From an uncultured Lachnospiraceae bacterium (GTDB taxonomy: Bacteria > Bacillota > Clostridia > Lachnospirales > Lachnospiraceae): a stretch of DNA of 64,000 bases. The notes under the pieces were generated by a model. That model was not told the origin of the DNA. It saw only the letters and a list, made by a program, of their open reading frames with translations, and searched no databases. Shown here one piece after another: positions 54,719 through 62,614 of the stretch (the first letter of the stretch is position 1; every line of letters starts with the position of its first letter). The DNA is taken from the NCBI GenBank assembly GCA_948470335.1, contig CAOKOL010000003.1, forward strand, positions 62,001-126,000, read 5' to 3'. Made by a program: the position numbers and the translations under genes.

Positions 54719-56201
54719 GGTTGGCGCTGTCGTAGGGGTACAGCAGGTAGGAGAGGAGAAAAAGCTCTTTTTCGTTGATATTCTCCGGGTCAATATGGAC
54801 AATTTCCCGGATGCGGTTGATCCGGTAAATCAATGTGTTCCGGTGCAGGTTCAACTGACTGGCAGCGTCCGTGAAATTGCCGGAGTAGAACAGATACCAG
54901 TACAGAGAGCTGGTATACTGGGTGTTGTTTTCGATATCGTAATGGGTCAGCGCCAGAAAATCCGGATGAAGCAGGCTTTTCAGCCAGGGATTCTGCATCA
55001 GGTTTTCCCGCAGGCAGCTAATGGCGATGCTGTGCATGGTGCTGTAGGGAAGACGGAACCGGATTGCATGTTCCAGTGCGTAGACCGCCTGCCGGTGATA
55101 GTCCAGAAAACCGTCCAGTCCCCGGAAGCTGTGGCTCAGTCCCCAGGAAAAAGAGCGTTTGGGGATGATTTTCCGGAGCATCTGGATTGCTTCGTCAAGA
55201 TCCTTCCAGTATTTTAAACTGATCAGCGCCACGGCCATATTGTCATGGGGAAAGGCCTGGACATTGGCGATGGAGTCTTCCAGGTCGTCGCAGAGTCTGC
55301 CGATCACATCCGACTGTCCGGATTTTTTGGCCTGGGCACAGAGGATGACGAAAGGATTGTCCGCCTCCCAGCCGTACAGGGACAGAAGGTAGCCGATATT
55401 GTAATGATCCAGCGGTTTTAGCAGCAGCATGTCCTGCAGATATTCCGATACCACGGAGCGGGAGCGCAGCACGCTGGGATTGTTCCGTGCGTAGGCGGCT
55501 ACCACGTCCTGGAAAATCTGCATGACCTGAATATCTTTTTCGGTAAAGGGCCGGTTGTTTTCATAGGCCATAATCTCTCCGATCCGTTCCCCTTCAACCA
55601 CGATATCCGCATAGAGCACCATGCCGCCGGAAGCAGTGGAATAAGCCACCGTCGGCTTGTTGTCTTTGTTTAACGGACGGGTTTTCATTTCCTGGCTGAT
55701 GTCGTTGTTCAGCTCGTAGGAGGTGTCTTTGGAGACATAATTTTTCCAGTGGGGATGGACATAGGAGCCGTAGCCTTTTGTGATGGCATAGATCCAGGCG
55801 CGGGTGTTGCAGATGTTCATGGGCCGTCCGATTACCACATGGGCCAGGTCCAGAAGGTCCTGCAGAGAGGTTTCCGTCACGATTTTCTGAAGCAGGGAGG
55901 TTTCCCAGCTTGAATAGAATTCAAAAGCTTCCAGCGTGTGCTCCATAATCATGTCTGCGGACAGTCCGGGCAGCAGGATATAATCTTCGCCGTTGACCAG
56001 AGCCGGGCAGTCCGGGCGGTCCGCAGAATAAGACTGGTTTTCAGACCGGGAAGCCGCCATAAGACAGACGTAGTTCGGATGGGGGTCTTTCCGGAAAAAC
56101 CTGGCGCCGGACAGGCACAGCTTCCCGCTCACAATATGTGATTCCGGGGCGCAGCCTTGAGAGCGGAACCAGGCATCCAGTATGAACATGGACAGCTTCA
56201 T
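54699..56201 (-). CDS. PucR/CdaR-type transcriptional regulator (500 aa)
   Basis: The C-terminal 60 residues, with YSGNFTDAASQLNLHRNTLIYRINRI, are the PucR helix-turn-helix domain (HTH_30). The middle (about 270-400) is a GGDEF-like/CdaR region, and the N-terminal 250 residues include GAF-like sensor strands (GGMVLYADIVVEGERIGEIMAYE). No membrane segment. Such regulators usually respond to small metabolites and control nearby catabolic genes; here the nearest candidate is the radical SAM gene 84 bases upstream on the same strand. Ligand unknown. Confidence 0.85.
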   Translation of the reverse strand: MKLSMFILDAWFRSQGCAPESHIVSGKLCLSGARFFRKDPHPNYVCLMAASRSENQSYSADRPDCPALVNGEDYILLPGLSADMIMEHTLEAFEFYSSWETSLLQKIVTETSLQDLLDLAHVVIGRPMNICNTRAWIYAITKGYGSYVHPHWKNYVSKDTSYELNNDISQEMKTRPLNKDNKPTVAYSTASGGMVLYADIVVEGERIGEIMAYENNRPFTEKDIQVMQIFQDVVAAYARNNPSVLRSRSVVSEYLQDMLLLKPLDHYNIGYLLSLYGWEADNPFVILCAQAKKSGQSDVIGRLCDDLEDSIANVQAFPHDNMAVALISLKYWKDLDEAIQMLRKIIPKRSFSWGLSHSFRGLDGFLDYHRQAVYALEHAIRFRLPYSTMHSIAISCLRENLMQNPWLKSLLHPDFLALTHYDIENNTQYTSSLYWYLFYSGNFTDAASQLNLHRNTLIYRINRIREIVHIDPENINEKELFLLSYLLYPYDSANLTANPE

Positions 56202-56285
56202 GGTAATTTCTCCTATTCGTCAGCTTTTTCAACATTCCGGCAGCAGTTCGGATCCGTGCGCCTTCTGCTGCCGAAAAAGCCCGGA

Positions 56286-57752
56286 TCAGTGCCGGAACAG
56301 ATTTACTACCAGTTTGATGCCGTATTTTGCATAATTGAGAAATACTTTTGGCTGTCGCACGCATTCTTTCATTTTTTTCAGAATATAGGCGGGCCGCAGG
56401 TAGAACTGGAGCAGCATATTCCGTCTGAGCTTCATCAGCTCATCCGTAGTCAGATATTTGGTGCCGGTCATGCTGGAATGAAAGAAATCGCTTCCCAGAA
56501 CAGACTGGGCCAGCAGGTTGTTTTCTCTGCACATCTCATACAGCTTTGTCCCATAAAAAGGAAGGGCGATGGTGATCTCGATAAAATCGGGGGACAAATC
56601 GAAGATCAGCTTTTTCGTCTTCATGATATGCTTTTTCGTCTCCCAGGGAAAGCCGATGACAAAATAACCCCATACGGCCAGTCCGGCTTCCCGGCACCAT
56701 TTCATGGCCTGATAGTTCTGGGCCACGGTGGCGTTTTTGTGTACCAGCTTTAATGTTTCGTCGCTGCCGGATTCAAAGCCGAAGGCCACCAGGAAGCAGC
56801 CCGCCTCTTTCATCAGGAAAATAGTCTCTCGTTTTAAAGGATTTACCCGGGAATTGGCCGTGAACGTAATTTTTCCGTGTAAAGGAGAGGCGATAATCAG
56901 TCTGCACAGCTCGTCCACCCAGTCTGCCTTGATCGTAAAGGTGTCCGCCTTGAAGAAAAAGGTTCTGATATGATGCTTTTCATAGCATTCCGTCATTTCA
57001 TCCAGTACATTTTGGGGACTTCTGAACCGTACCCGCTTGCCGGAAATCTCAGGGGACAGGCAGAAAATACAGTTGGAGGGACAGCCTCTTGAGGTGGCGA
57101 TGGTAGCCATGGGTTCGTCGGTGTCCGGTCTGGTGTACAGACTGTTGTTCATCAGATGTCTTGCCGGGAATGGCTGGCCGTCCAGATCCTCGTCCCAGAC
57201 ATGGAACTGATTTTTACGGATTTCTCCCGTCTCATCCTTATATAAAATGCTGTGGACGGCCGTGATATCGCCCTGTCTGCGCAGCGCATAGTCAGCGATT
57301 TTGTCAATGGCGAAATCTACCTCGCCGCCGATCATATAATCGATCTGAGACAGATCAAGAAGCGCAAGCATCGCATCCTCAGGATCATAAAACAGAGCGC
57401 CTTTTAAAACCACCAGACAGCCGAACGTCTCTTTTAACCGGTTGGCAATTTTGATATCGTCAAAGATGGTGGTGTTGGTGATGCTGAGCATAATCATATC
57501 CGGCTTGAACCGTTCCATATCCTGGAACAGATCTTTTTCGGTGGCTTTCTCCGTCTGATAATCCCGCAGCTTTACCTTATAATTTTTCTTTAACAGCACG
57601 GCGGCGGCGTAGCCTAAGTCGTTGCAGGCCCGCATGGCCTGAGCCGAGCCGTCGTCCACATTTTGCTGACAGCGGTCCTCGCCCCGCTGAAATAAGGGTC
57701 CCGGCGGGTAAAACAGTAAAATCCGGTGGGATCTGCCTGTTGTTCTTTCCAT
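56286..57752 (-). CDS. Cobalamin-binding-domain radical SAM enzyme (488 aa)
   Basis: An N-terminal B12-binding Rossmann domain (about 1-150; RILLFYPPGPLFQRGEDRCQ, FKPDMIMLSITNTT) is followed by a radical SAM core (about 205-420) whose CPSNCIFC motif supplies the CX3CX2C cluster ligands. It belongs to the class B / BchE-type group, whose members methylate or rearrange unreactive carbon centres. The typical B12 DXHXXG motif is not seen, so cobalamin need not be bound through the lower axial His. There is no biosynthetic neighbour in the window. The ATG at 57752 follows AGGAGGTTATAAC. Substrate unknown. Confidence 0.85.
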   Translation of the reverse strand: MERTTGRSHRILLFYPPGPLFQRGEDRCQQNVDDGSAQAMRACNDLGYAAAVLLKKNYKVKLRDYQTEKATEKDLFQDMERFKPDMIMLSITNTTIFDDIKIANRLKETFGCLVVLKGALFYDPEDAMLALLDLSQIDYMIGGEVDFAIDKIADYALRRQGDITAVHSILYKDETGEIRKNQFHVWDEDLDGQPFPARHLMNNSLYTRPDTDEPMATIATSRGCPSNCIFCLSPEISGKRVRFRSPQNVLDEMTECYEKHHIRTFFFKADTFTIKADWVDELCRLIIASPLHGKITFTANSRVNPLKRETIFLMKEAGCFLVAFGFESGSDETLKLVHKNATVAQNYQAMKWCREAGLAVWGYFVIGFPWETKKHIMKTKKLIFDLSPDFIEITIALPFYGTKLYEMCRENNLLAQSVLGSDFFHSSMTGTKYLTTDELMKLRRNMLLQFYLRPAYILKKMKECVRQPKVFLNYAKYGIKLVVNLFRH

Positions 57753-57812
57753 TTGTTATAACCTCCTGTGATTCCTGTGTACGTTCGGAGCTTTCCGGTC
57801 TTTGTGATTCGT

Positions 57813-58910
57813 TTACACATTAAAACGGAATAAGATAACGTCGCCGTCCTTTACTACATAGTCCTTGCCTTCCAGTCCCACCAGTCCTTTTTCCTTTGCG
57901 CCTGCGTAGGTGCCGGCATCCAGCAGATCCTGGTAGTTTACCACCTCGGCCCGGATAAAGCCCCGCTCGAAATCGGAGTGGATTTTTCCGGCGGCCTGAG
58001 GGGCTTTGGTTCCCCGCTTAATGGTCCACGCCCTGGTTTCCTGTTCTCCGGCGGTCAGGTAGCTGATCAGCCCCAGAAGCTGGTAGCTGGCTTTTATCAG
58101 TTTTTCAAGGCCTGACTCCGAAAGTCCGAGATCCTCCAAAAAAAGTTTCTTTTCCTCGTCATCCAGCTCGGCGATCTCCTGTTCGATCTGGGCGCAGATA
58201 ACGAAAACCTCACTGCCTTCCGCTGCGGCGAATGTGCGTACCTGTCCCACAAAAGGATTGGAAGCGGCATCGTCGGCCAGCTCGTCTTCCGCCACGTTGG
58301 CCGCATAGATAACCGGTTTTCCTGTCAGCATGTTTAAAGAGTGGAGCAGCACTTCCTCATCCTCGTCCGCAGCCTCAAAGCTTTTGGCCAGTTTTCCATC
58401 TTCCAGATGGGCTTTTAACCGTTCCAGAAGCGCCAGTTCCCTGGCCAGCGCCTTGTCATTGCGGGCGCCCTTTGCGGTTTTGGAAATGCGCCGTTCCAGA
58501 ATTTCCAGGTCGGAGAACAGCAGTTCCAGATTAATGGTTTCGATATCTCTGGCAGGGTCTACGCTGCCGTCTACATGGACTACGTTGGCATCCTCAAAGC
58601 AGCGTACCACATGGACGATGGCGTCCACCTCACGGATATTGGACAGAAACTGGTTGCCCAGTCCCTCGCCTTTGGAAGCGCCTTTGACAAGTCCGGCAAT
58701 ATCTACGAATTCCACAACTGCGGGAGTGGTTTTTCTCGAATGATATAAATCCGTCAGCAGTTTTAAGCGGAAGTCCGGCACGGGAACGATTCCCACATTG
58801 GGGTCTATGGTACAAAAGGGATAATTGGCAGATTCTGCGCCGGCTTTGGTCAGAGCGTTGAACAGAGTGCTTTTTCCTACGTTGGGCAAACCTACAATAC
58901 CTAGTTTCAT
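57813..58910 (-). CDS. ychF: Redox-regulated ATPase YchF
   Basis: A 365-residue Obg-family P-loop protein that prefers ATP. G1 GLPNVGKST (8-16), the switch FCTIDPNVGIVPVPD, G3 DIAGLVKGASKGEG and the NVAEDELADD segment in place of a normal NKXD motif all match YchF/OLA1, and a C-terminal TGS domain (residues about 280-365; TAGEQETRAWTIKRGTKAPQAAGKIH) completes it. ATG 58910 is chosen as the conserved start (MKLGIVGLPNVGKS); AAGGAGG lies 12 bases upstream. Widely conserved, linked to ribosomes and stress response. Confidence 0.96.
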   Translation of the reverse strand: MKLGIVGLPNVGKSTLFNALTKAGAESANYPFCTIDPNVGIVPVPDFRLKLLTDLYHSRKTTPAVVEFVDIAGLVKGASKGEGLGNQFLSNIREVDAIVHVVRCFEDANVVHVDGSVDPARDIETINLELLFSDLEILERRISKTAKGARNDKALARELALLERLKAHLEDGKLAKSFEAADEDEEVLLHSLNMLTGKPVIYAANVAEDELADDAASNPFVGQVRTFAAAEGSEVFVICAQIEQEIAELDDEEKKLFLEDLGLSESGLEKLIKASYQLLGLISYLTAGEQETRAWTIKRGTKAPQAAGKIHSDFERGFIRAEVVNYQDLLDAGTYAGAKEKGLVGLEGKDYVVKDGDVILFRFNV

Positions 58911-59155
58911 GTTTCTTGTATCCTCCTTAAAAATCCTGGTTGTATAGATCGGCCGTTTAACGGTATGCACAGCCTGAAAAATATACCCGTAAGTATAAAA
59001 CCGATTTGAAAATGTTTACCCTTTAGTCTAACACAAGATTGGGAAAAGGGAAAGAGAATTGGTTTGCTTTTTGTGAAAAAATAGAGTAAGATGTTAGGAA
59101 AGTAAAAAAACCTATGTTTTTTCAACAGAATTTTATCATACGAGGTGGAATTGAT

Positions 59156-60088
59156 ATGAGTTTAGCGGCTGGCTATGACATCGCTTTTGTGAATCTGGGA
59201 ATTCAGATTCAGCGGATTGTGAATGGATTTGTGCTGCCCATATTCGGCGGGTTTGAGATTAAGTATTACGGCCTGATTATCGGTATCGGCGTGCTGGCCG
59301 GAATGTTTATCGCAGATAGGAATGCGAAGGCCGCGGGGATGGGCGGAGACGTCATCTATGATTTCGGCATTTATGCCGTGATTTTTTCCGTGCTGGGGGC
59401 CAGGATTTACTATGTGATTTTTTCCTGGGACATGTATAAAGACAATCTGATGCAGATCTTTCAGATCAGGAACGGCGGACTGGCCATTTACGGGGCGGTG
59501 ATTGCGGCGGTTGTGACGCTTTTTGTATTCTGCAGGCTGAAAAAAGTGCCGGCGTTAAAGCTGGGAGACTGCTGTATTCCCGGACTGATTCTGGGACAGG
59601 CCATCGGGCGGTGGGGAAATTTTGTAAACTGCGAGGTGTTCGGCGGGTATACGGACAATCTGTTCGCCATGCAGATCCGCAGGTCTCTGGCGGATCCGGC
59701 CATGGTGTCTCAGGACCTTCTTGAACATCTGGTGGTAAAGGACGGCGTGGAATATATCCAGGTGCATCCTACTTTTCTGTATGAGTCGGCATGGGACTTT
59801 TGTGTTTTTGCCATACTGATGTGGGTGTTTTACAAAAGCCTCCCTTCCGGCGGCGGTTCAAAAGGGACGGGGCGCAGAAGAATTTACAGGAAAAAATTTG
59901 ACGGGGAGATTATGTGTCTGTATTTTATTCTGTACGGCATCGGCCGTTTTGTGATCGAGGGGATCAGGGTGGACCAGTTGATGCTGTTTTCCACGGGGAT
60001 TGCCGTGTCTCAGCTTTTGTCGGCGGTGATGGTGACTGCGGCGGCGGGGATACTGGTGTGGAAGCGGAGAGGAGTGAAATCTCCGTGA
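59156..60088 (+). CDS. lgt: Prolipoprotein diacylglyceryl transferase
   Basis: A 310-residue integral membrane enzyme that attaches diacylglycerol to the lipobox Cys of prolipoproteins, such as the three lipoproteins in this window. Several hydrophobic spans, with GQAIGRWGNFVNCEVFGG (Lgt signature, catalytic Arg) at about 158-175, HPTFLYESAWDF and FFIRYGIGRF-like ILYGIGRFVIEGIR. ATG 59156 follows CGAGGTGG. The C-terminus is longer than needed and overlaps a Uma2 remnant. Confidence 0.94.
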   Translation: MSLAAGYDIAFVNLGIQIQRIVNGFVLPIFGGFEIKYYGLIIGIGVLAGMFIADRNAKAAGMGGDVIYDFGIYAVIFSVLGARIYYVIFSWDMYKDNLMQIFQIRNGGLAIYGAVIAAVVTLFVFCRLKKVPALKLGDCCIPGLILGQAIGRWGNFVNCEVFGGYTDNLFAMQIRRSLADPAMVSQDLLEHLVVKDGVEYIQVHPTFLYESAWDFCVFAILMWVFYKSLPSGGGSKGTGRRRIYRKKFDGEIMCLYFILYGIGRFVIEGIRVDQLMLFSTGIAVSQLLSAVMVTAAAGILVWKRRGVKSP

Positions 60089-60357
60089 TCTGCGACCTTT
60101 CGAAGCTGGACGAAAAAGGGTGTCACGGCGCGCCGGACTGGATTATTGAGGTGGTATCGCCTTCCAGTAAGCGGATGGACTATTTCAGAAAGCTTTTCAA
60201 ATATAACAGCGCCGGCGTCAGAGAGTACTGGATTGTGGACCCGATCAAAGAGTTGGTGACGGTATACAATTTTGAACAGGAGACAATGGAGCAGTATGCT
60301 TTCGGGGAGGATGTGCCGGCAGGGATTTATGAGGGATTTGTGATGAATATCAAATGA
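60079..60357 (+). pseudogene. Uma2-family endonuclease remnant fused behind lgt
   Basis: In a different frame from lgt, residues read EISVICDLSKLDEKGCHGAP then DWIIEVVSPSSKRMDYFRK, YNSAGVREYWIVDP and FEGFVMNIK-like, the C-terminal half of Uma2 (DUF820) PD-(D/E)XK proteins, including DISVI and the E...S active region. The N-terminal half is absent; upstream in this frame is lgt's alternate frame. No ribosome site. It appears to be an incomplete insertion or deletion scar. Confidence 0.7.
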
Positions 60358-60422
60358 TATGCGGGATTCTCGGTTGCAGACAATGAAGCGGTGCGTTAAT
60401 TATATCATTTTATGATGGAGCA

Positions 60423-60447
60423 GGGACAGTTTCGGCTGTCTCTTTTT
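60423..60447 (+). terminator. Intrinsic terminator
   Basis: GGGACAG/CTGTCTC stem around TTTCGG, followed by TTTTT (about 60440-60447). It separates lgt and the Uma2 scar from the division cluster. Nothing else recognised in 60448-60600. Confidence 0.75.
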
Positions 60448-60600
60448 CATATCATAACTTATCATTTCCAAACGGTTGTTCTGAATTGTATTCAAACACC
60501 TGTTCCGCGCGCGAAAAATGAGGAAAAAACAGGAAAAGAAATTCAAATTTTTTTTTCTCTGCCCTTGTGTTTTCCGGCGTATTATTATAAAATGAATGTC

Positions 60601-60640
60601 AAGTGGTAAAAAAGTACATAAAGTGGTGGCTGGTGGTGGA
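60601..60640 (+). promoter_or_regulatory. Candidate MraZ operator
   Basis: AAGTGG (60601-60606), AAAGTGGTGG (60620-60629) and TGGTGG (60631-60636) form closely spaced GTGG-type direct repeats upstream of mraZ. MraZ proteins bind short G-rich direct repeats in their own promoters. Inference from position and motif. Confidence 0.4.
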
Positions 60641-60701
60641 AAGCTGAGGGAATAGGTTTAAGACGCGGCGCAGGCTCCATAAGATGAGGCAGGTGAGAGG
60701 C

Positions 60702-61133
60702 GTGAGTGAATTTATCAGTCAATATGCACATTCACTGGACGCCAAAGGGCGTCTGATTATTCCTGCCCGCTACAGAGAGGAACTGGACGAAAGTGCCAGA
60801 ATGACCGTGGGTCTGGATCACTGCCTGTTTATCTTTAAAGGAGAGGACTGGCAGGCGCTGACGGCCAAACTGAACGCCATTCCCATTTCCAACCGCGACG
60901 GACGTAAATTTGCCCGGTTTCTGATGTCGAACGCTTTTCCATGCGAGACGGACAAGCAGGGACGTATGGTGATTCCCCAGGTGCTCAGGGATTACGCGGG
61001 CCTGGAGAAAGATGTGGTGCTGGCCGGCGTGGGCAACCGGATTGAGATCTGGGACAGCAAAACCTGGGCGGGGAGCGTCACATATGACGATATGGATGAA
61101 GTCGCCGAGAAAATGGAGGGGCTGGGAATTTGA
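60702..61133 (+). CDS. mraZ: Transcriptional regulator MraZ
   Basis: A 143-residue protein with two SpoVT/AbrB-like domains; [16 protein letters not shown] and [19 protein letters not shown] are the twin DXXGR motifs. It represses the division-and-wall cluster it heads. Start taken as GTG 60702 ([17 protein letters not shown]) behind AGGTGAGAGG; an ATG at 60684 is possible. Overlaps the following rsmH start (TTGATG). Confidence 0.92.
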   Translation: MSEFISQYAHSLDAKGRLIIPARYREELDESARMTVGLDHCLFIFKGEDWQALTAKLNAIPISNRDGRKFARFLMSNAFPCETDKQGRMVIPQVLRDYAGLEKDVVLAGVGNRIEIWDSKTWAGSVTYDDMDEVAEKMEGLGI

Positions 61134-62068
61134 TGGAGTTTCAACATAAATCTGTCCTGCTGGGTGAATGTATCGAATACCTGAATATCAGACCGGACGG
61201 TATTTATGCGGACGGAACCCTGGGCGGCGCAGGACATTCTCTGGAGATCGTGAAGCGGCTGACGGACGGCGGGCTGCTGATCGGCATCGACCAGGATCAG
61301 GCGGCCATTGAGGCGGCCGGAGAACGGCTGTCGGCATACGAAGGGCGTTTTCGGATTATACGCAGCAATTATGTACATATGGCCGAGGTGCTGGCTGCGC
61401 AGGGAGTCCGGGGCGCGGACGGTATTCTGCTGGATCTGGGGGTATCCTCCTATCAACTGGATACGCCGGAACGGGGATTTTCCTATATGGAAGACGCACC
61501 GCTTGATATGCGTATGGATCAGAGGCAGGAGAAAACGGCAAGAGATCTTGTGAATGACTATACGGAACAGGAATTGTACCGGGTAATCAGAGATTACGGA
61601 GAAGATAAATTCGCGAAGAATATCGCAAAGCACATTGTAAGAGCCAGGCAGGACAAGCCGGTAGAGACGACGGGAGAGCTGGCGGAGCTGATTAAAAGAG
61701 CGATACCGGCCAAGGTCAGGGCCCAGGGAGGCCATCCGGCAAAACGGACATTTCAGGCTATCCGGATTGAGCTGAATCAGGAGCTTTCGGTTCTGACAGA
61801 GGCGCTGGATCAGATGGCAGGACTGCTGAAACCGGGAGGAAGGCTGTGTATCATTACCTTCCATTCTCTGGAGGACAGGATTGTAAAACGCAGGTTTCGG
61901 GAATGGGAACATCCCTGTACCTGTCCGCCGGATTTTCCGGTCTGTGTCTGCGGTAAAAAAAGTCAGGGGCGGGTGGTAACGAGAAAGCCGGTTCTTCCCG
62001 GAAAGGAAGAACTGGAGGAGAATGCAAGGTCAAAGAGCGCAAAGTTAAGAGTATTTGAGAAAAAATAA
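61133..62068 (+). CDS. rsmH: 16S rRNA (cytosine1402-N4)-methyltransferase RsmH
   Basis: A 311-residue SAM-dependent methyltransferase that modifies C1402 in the decoding centre. [14 protein letters not shown] (SAM motif I), [14 protein letters not shown] and [17 protein letters not shown] are present. ATG 61133 overlaps the mraZ stop codon. Second gene of the dcw cluster. Confidence 0.96.
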   Translation: MEFQHKSVLLGECIEYLNIRPDGIYADGTLGGAGHSLEIVKRLTDGGLLIGIDQDQAAIEAAGERLSAYEGRFRIIRSNYVHMAEVLAAQGVRGADGILLDLGVSSYQLDTPERGFSYMEDAPLDMRMDQRQEKTARDLVNDYTEQELYRVIRDYGEDKFAKNIAKHIVRARQDKPVETTGELAELIKRAIPAKVRAQGGHPAKRTFQAIRIELNQELSVLTEALDQMAGLLKPGGRLCIITFHSLEDRIVKRRFREWEHPCTCPPDFPVCVCGKKSQGRVVTRKPVLPGKEELEENARSKSAKLRVFEKK

Positions 62069-62113
62069 AAGATCGACAGCAGGACATCGGTCAGACAGAG
62101 AGTGAGGGGAGTT

Positions 62114-62614
62114 ATGGCCAGCAGGAGACAGCAGGGGGCACACAGAAGGACGCCGCAGGCGGAGAGAAGAAACCGTTATTATACGGAAGGAAATGTGGTA
62201 CGCCAGGAAAGACATTCCGAGGAGTATGTCCGTGTCGGAACGGAACGGGAACGGAAACGGTATCATGTGCGCAAAAACTGGAAGAAAGCCAGTTTTATGA
62301 CGCTGCCCTATGTGTTTGCGCTGACCCTTGCCAGCATTGCGCTGGTGGTGGTATCCACCCGGTATCTGGAGGCCAGGAATGGGATTAATGACAGTGCCAG
62401 GACGGTCAGGATGCTGGAGAGCGAGCTGGAGGGACTGCGGGAGTCCAACAGCGGTTTGCGGAAAAGCATCAGTAATTATACGGATCTGGAGTATGTTTAT
62501 AAAGTCGCTACGGAGGAGCTGGGCATGGTGCCGGCCGGGGAAGATCAGGTCATTTATTTTAACAGGACAGAAAGTGAGTACGTAAGACAGAATGAGGACA
62601 TCCCGAAAGAATAA
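62114..62614 (+). CDS. FtsL-like septum component (166 aa)
   Basis: A basic N-terminal cytoplasmic stretch, one membrane helix (LPYVFALTLASIALVVVSTRY, about residues 67-88) and an extracellular coiled coil (ARTVRMLESELEGLRESNSG, then ISNYTDLEYVYKVATEELGM). Position between rsmH and ftsI and topology identify it as FtsL-like, partner of the septal peptidoglycan synthase complex. The ATG at 62114 has GAGGGGAG upstream. Sequence identity in this family is low, hence no symbol. Confidence 0.8.
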   Translation: MASRRQQGAHRRTPQAERRNRYYTEGNVVRQERHSEEYVRVGTERERKRYHVRKNWKKASFMTLPYVFALTLASIALVVVSTRYLEARNGINDSARTVRMLESELEGLRESNSGLRKSISNYTDLEYVYKVATEELGMVPAGEDQVIYFNRTESEYVRQNEDIPKE

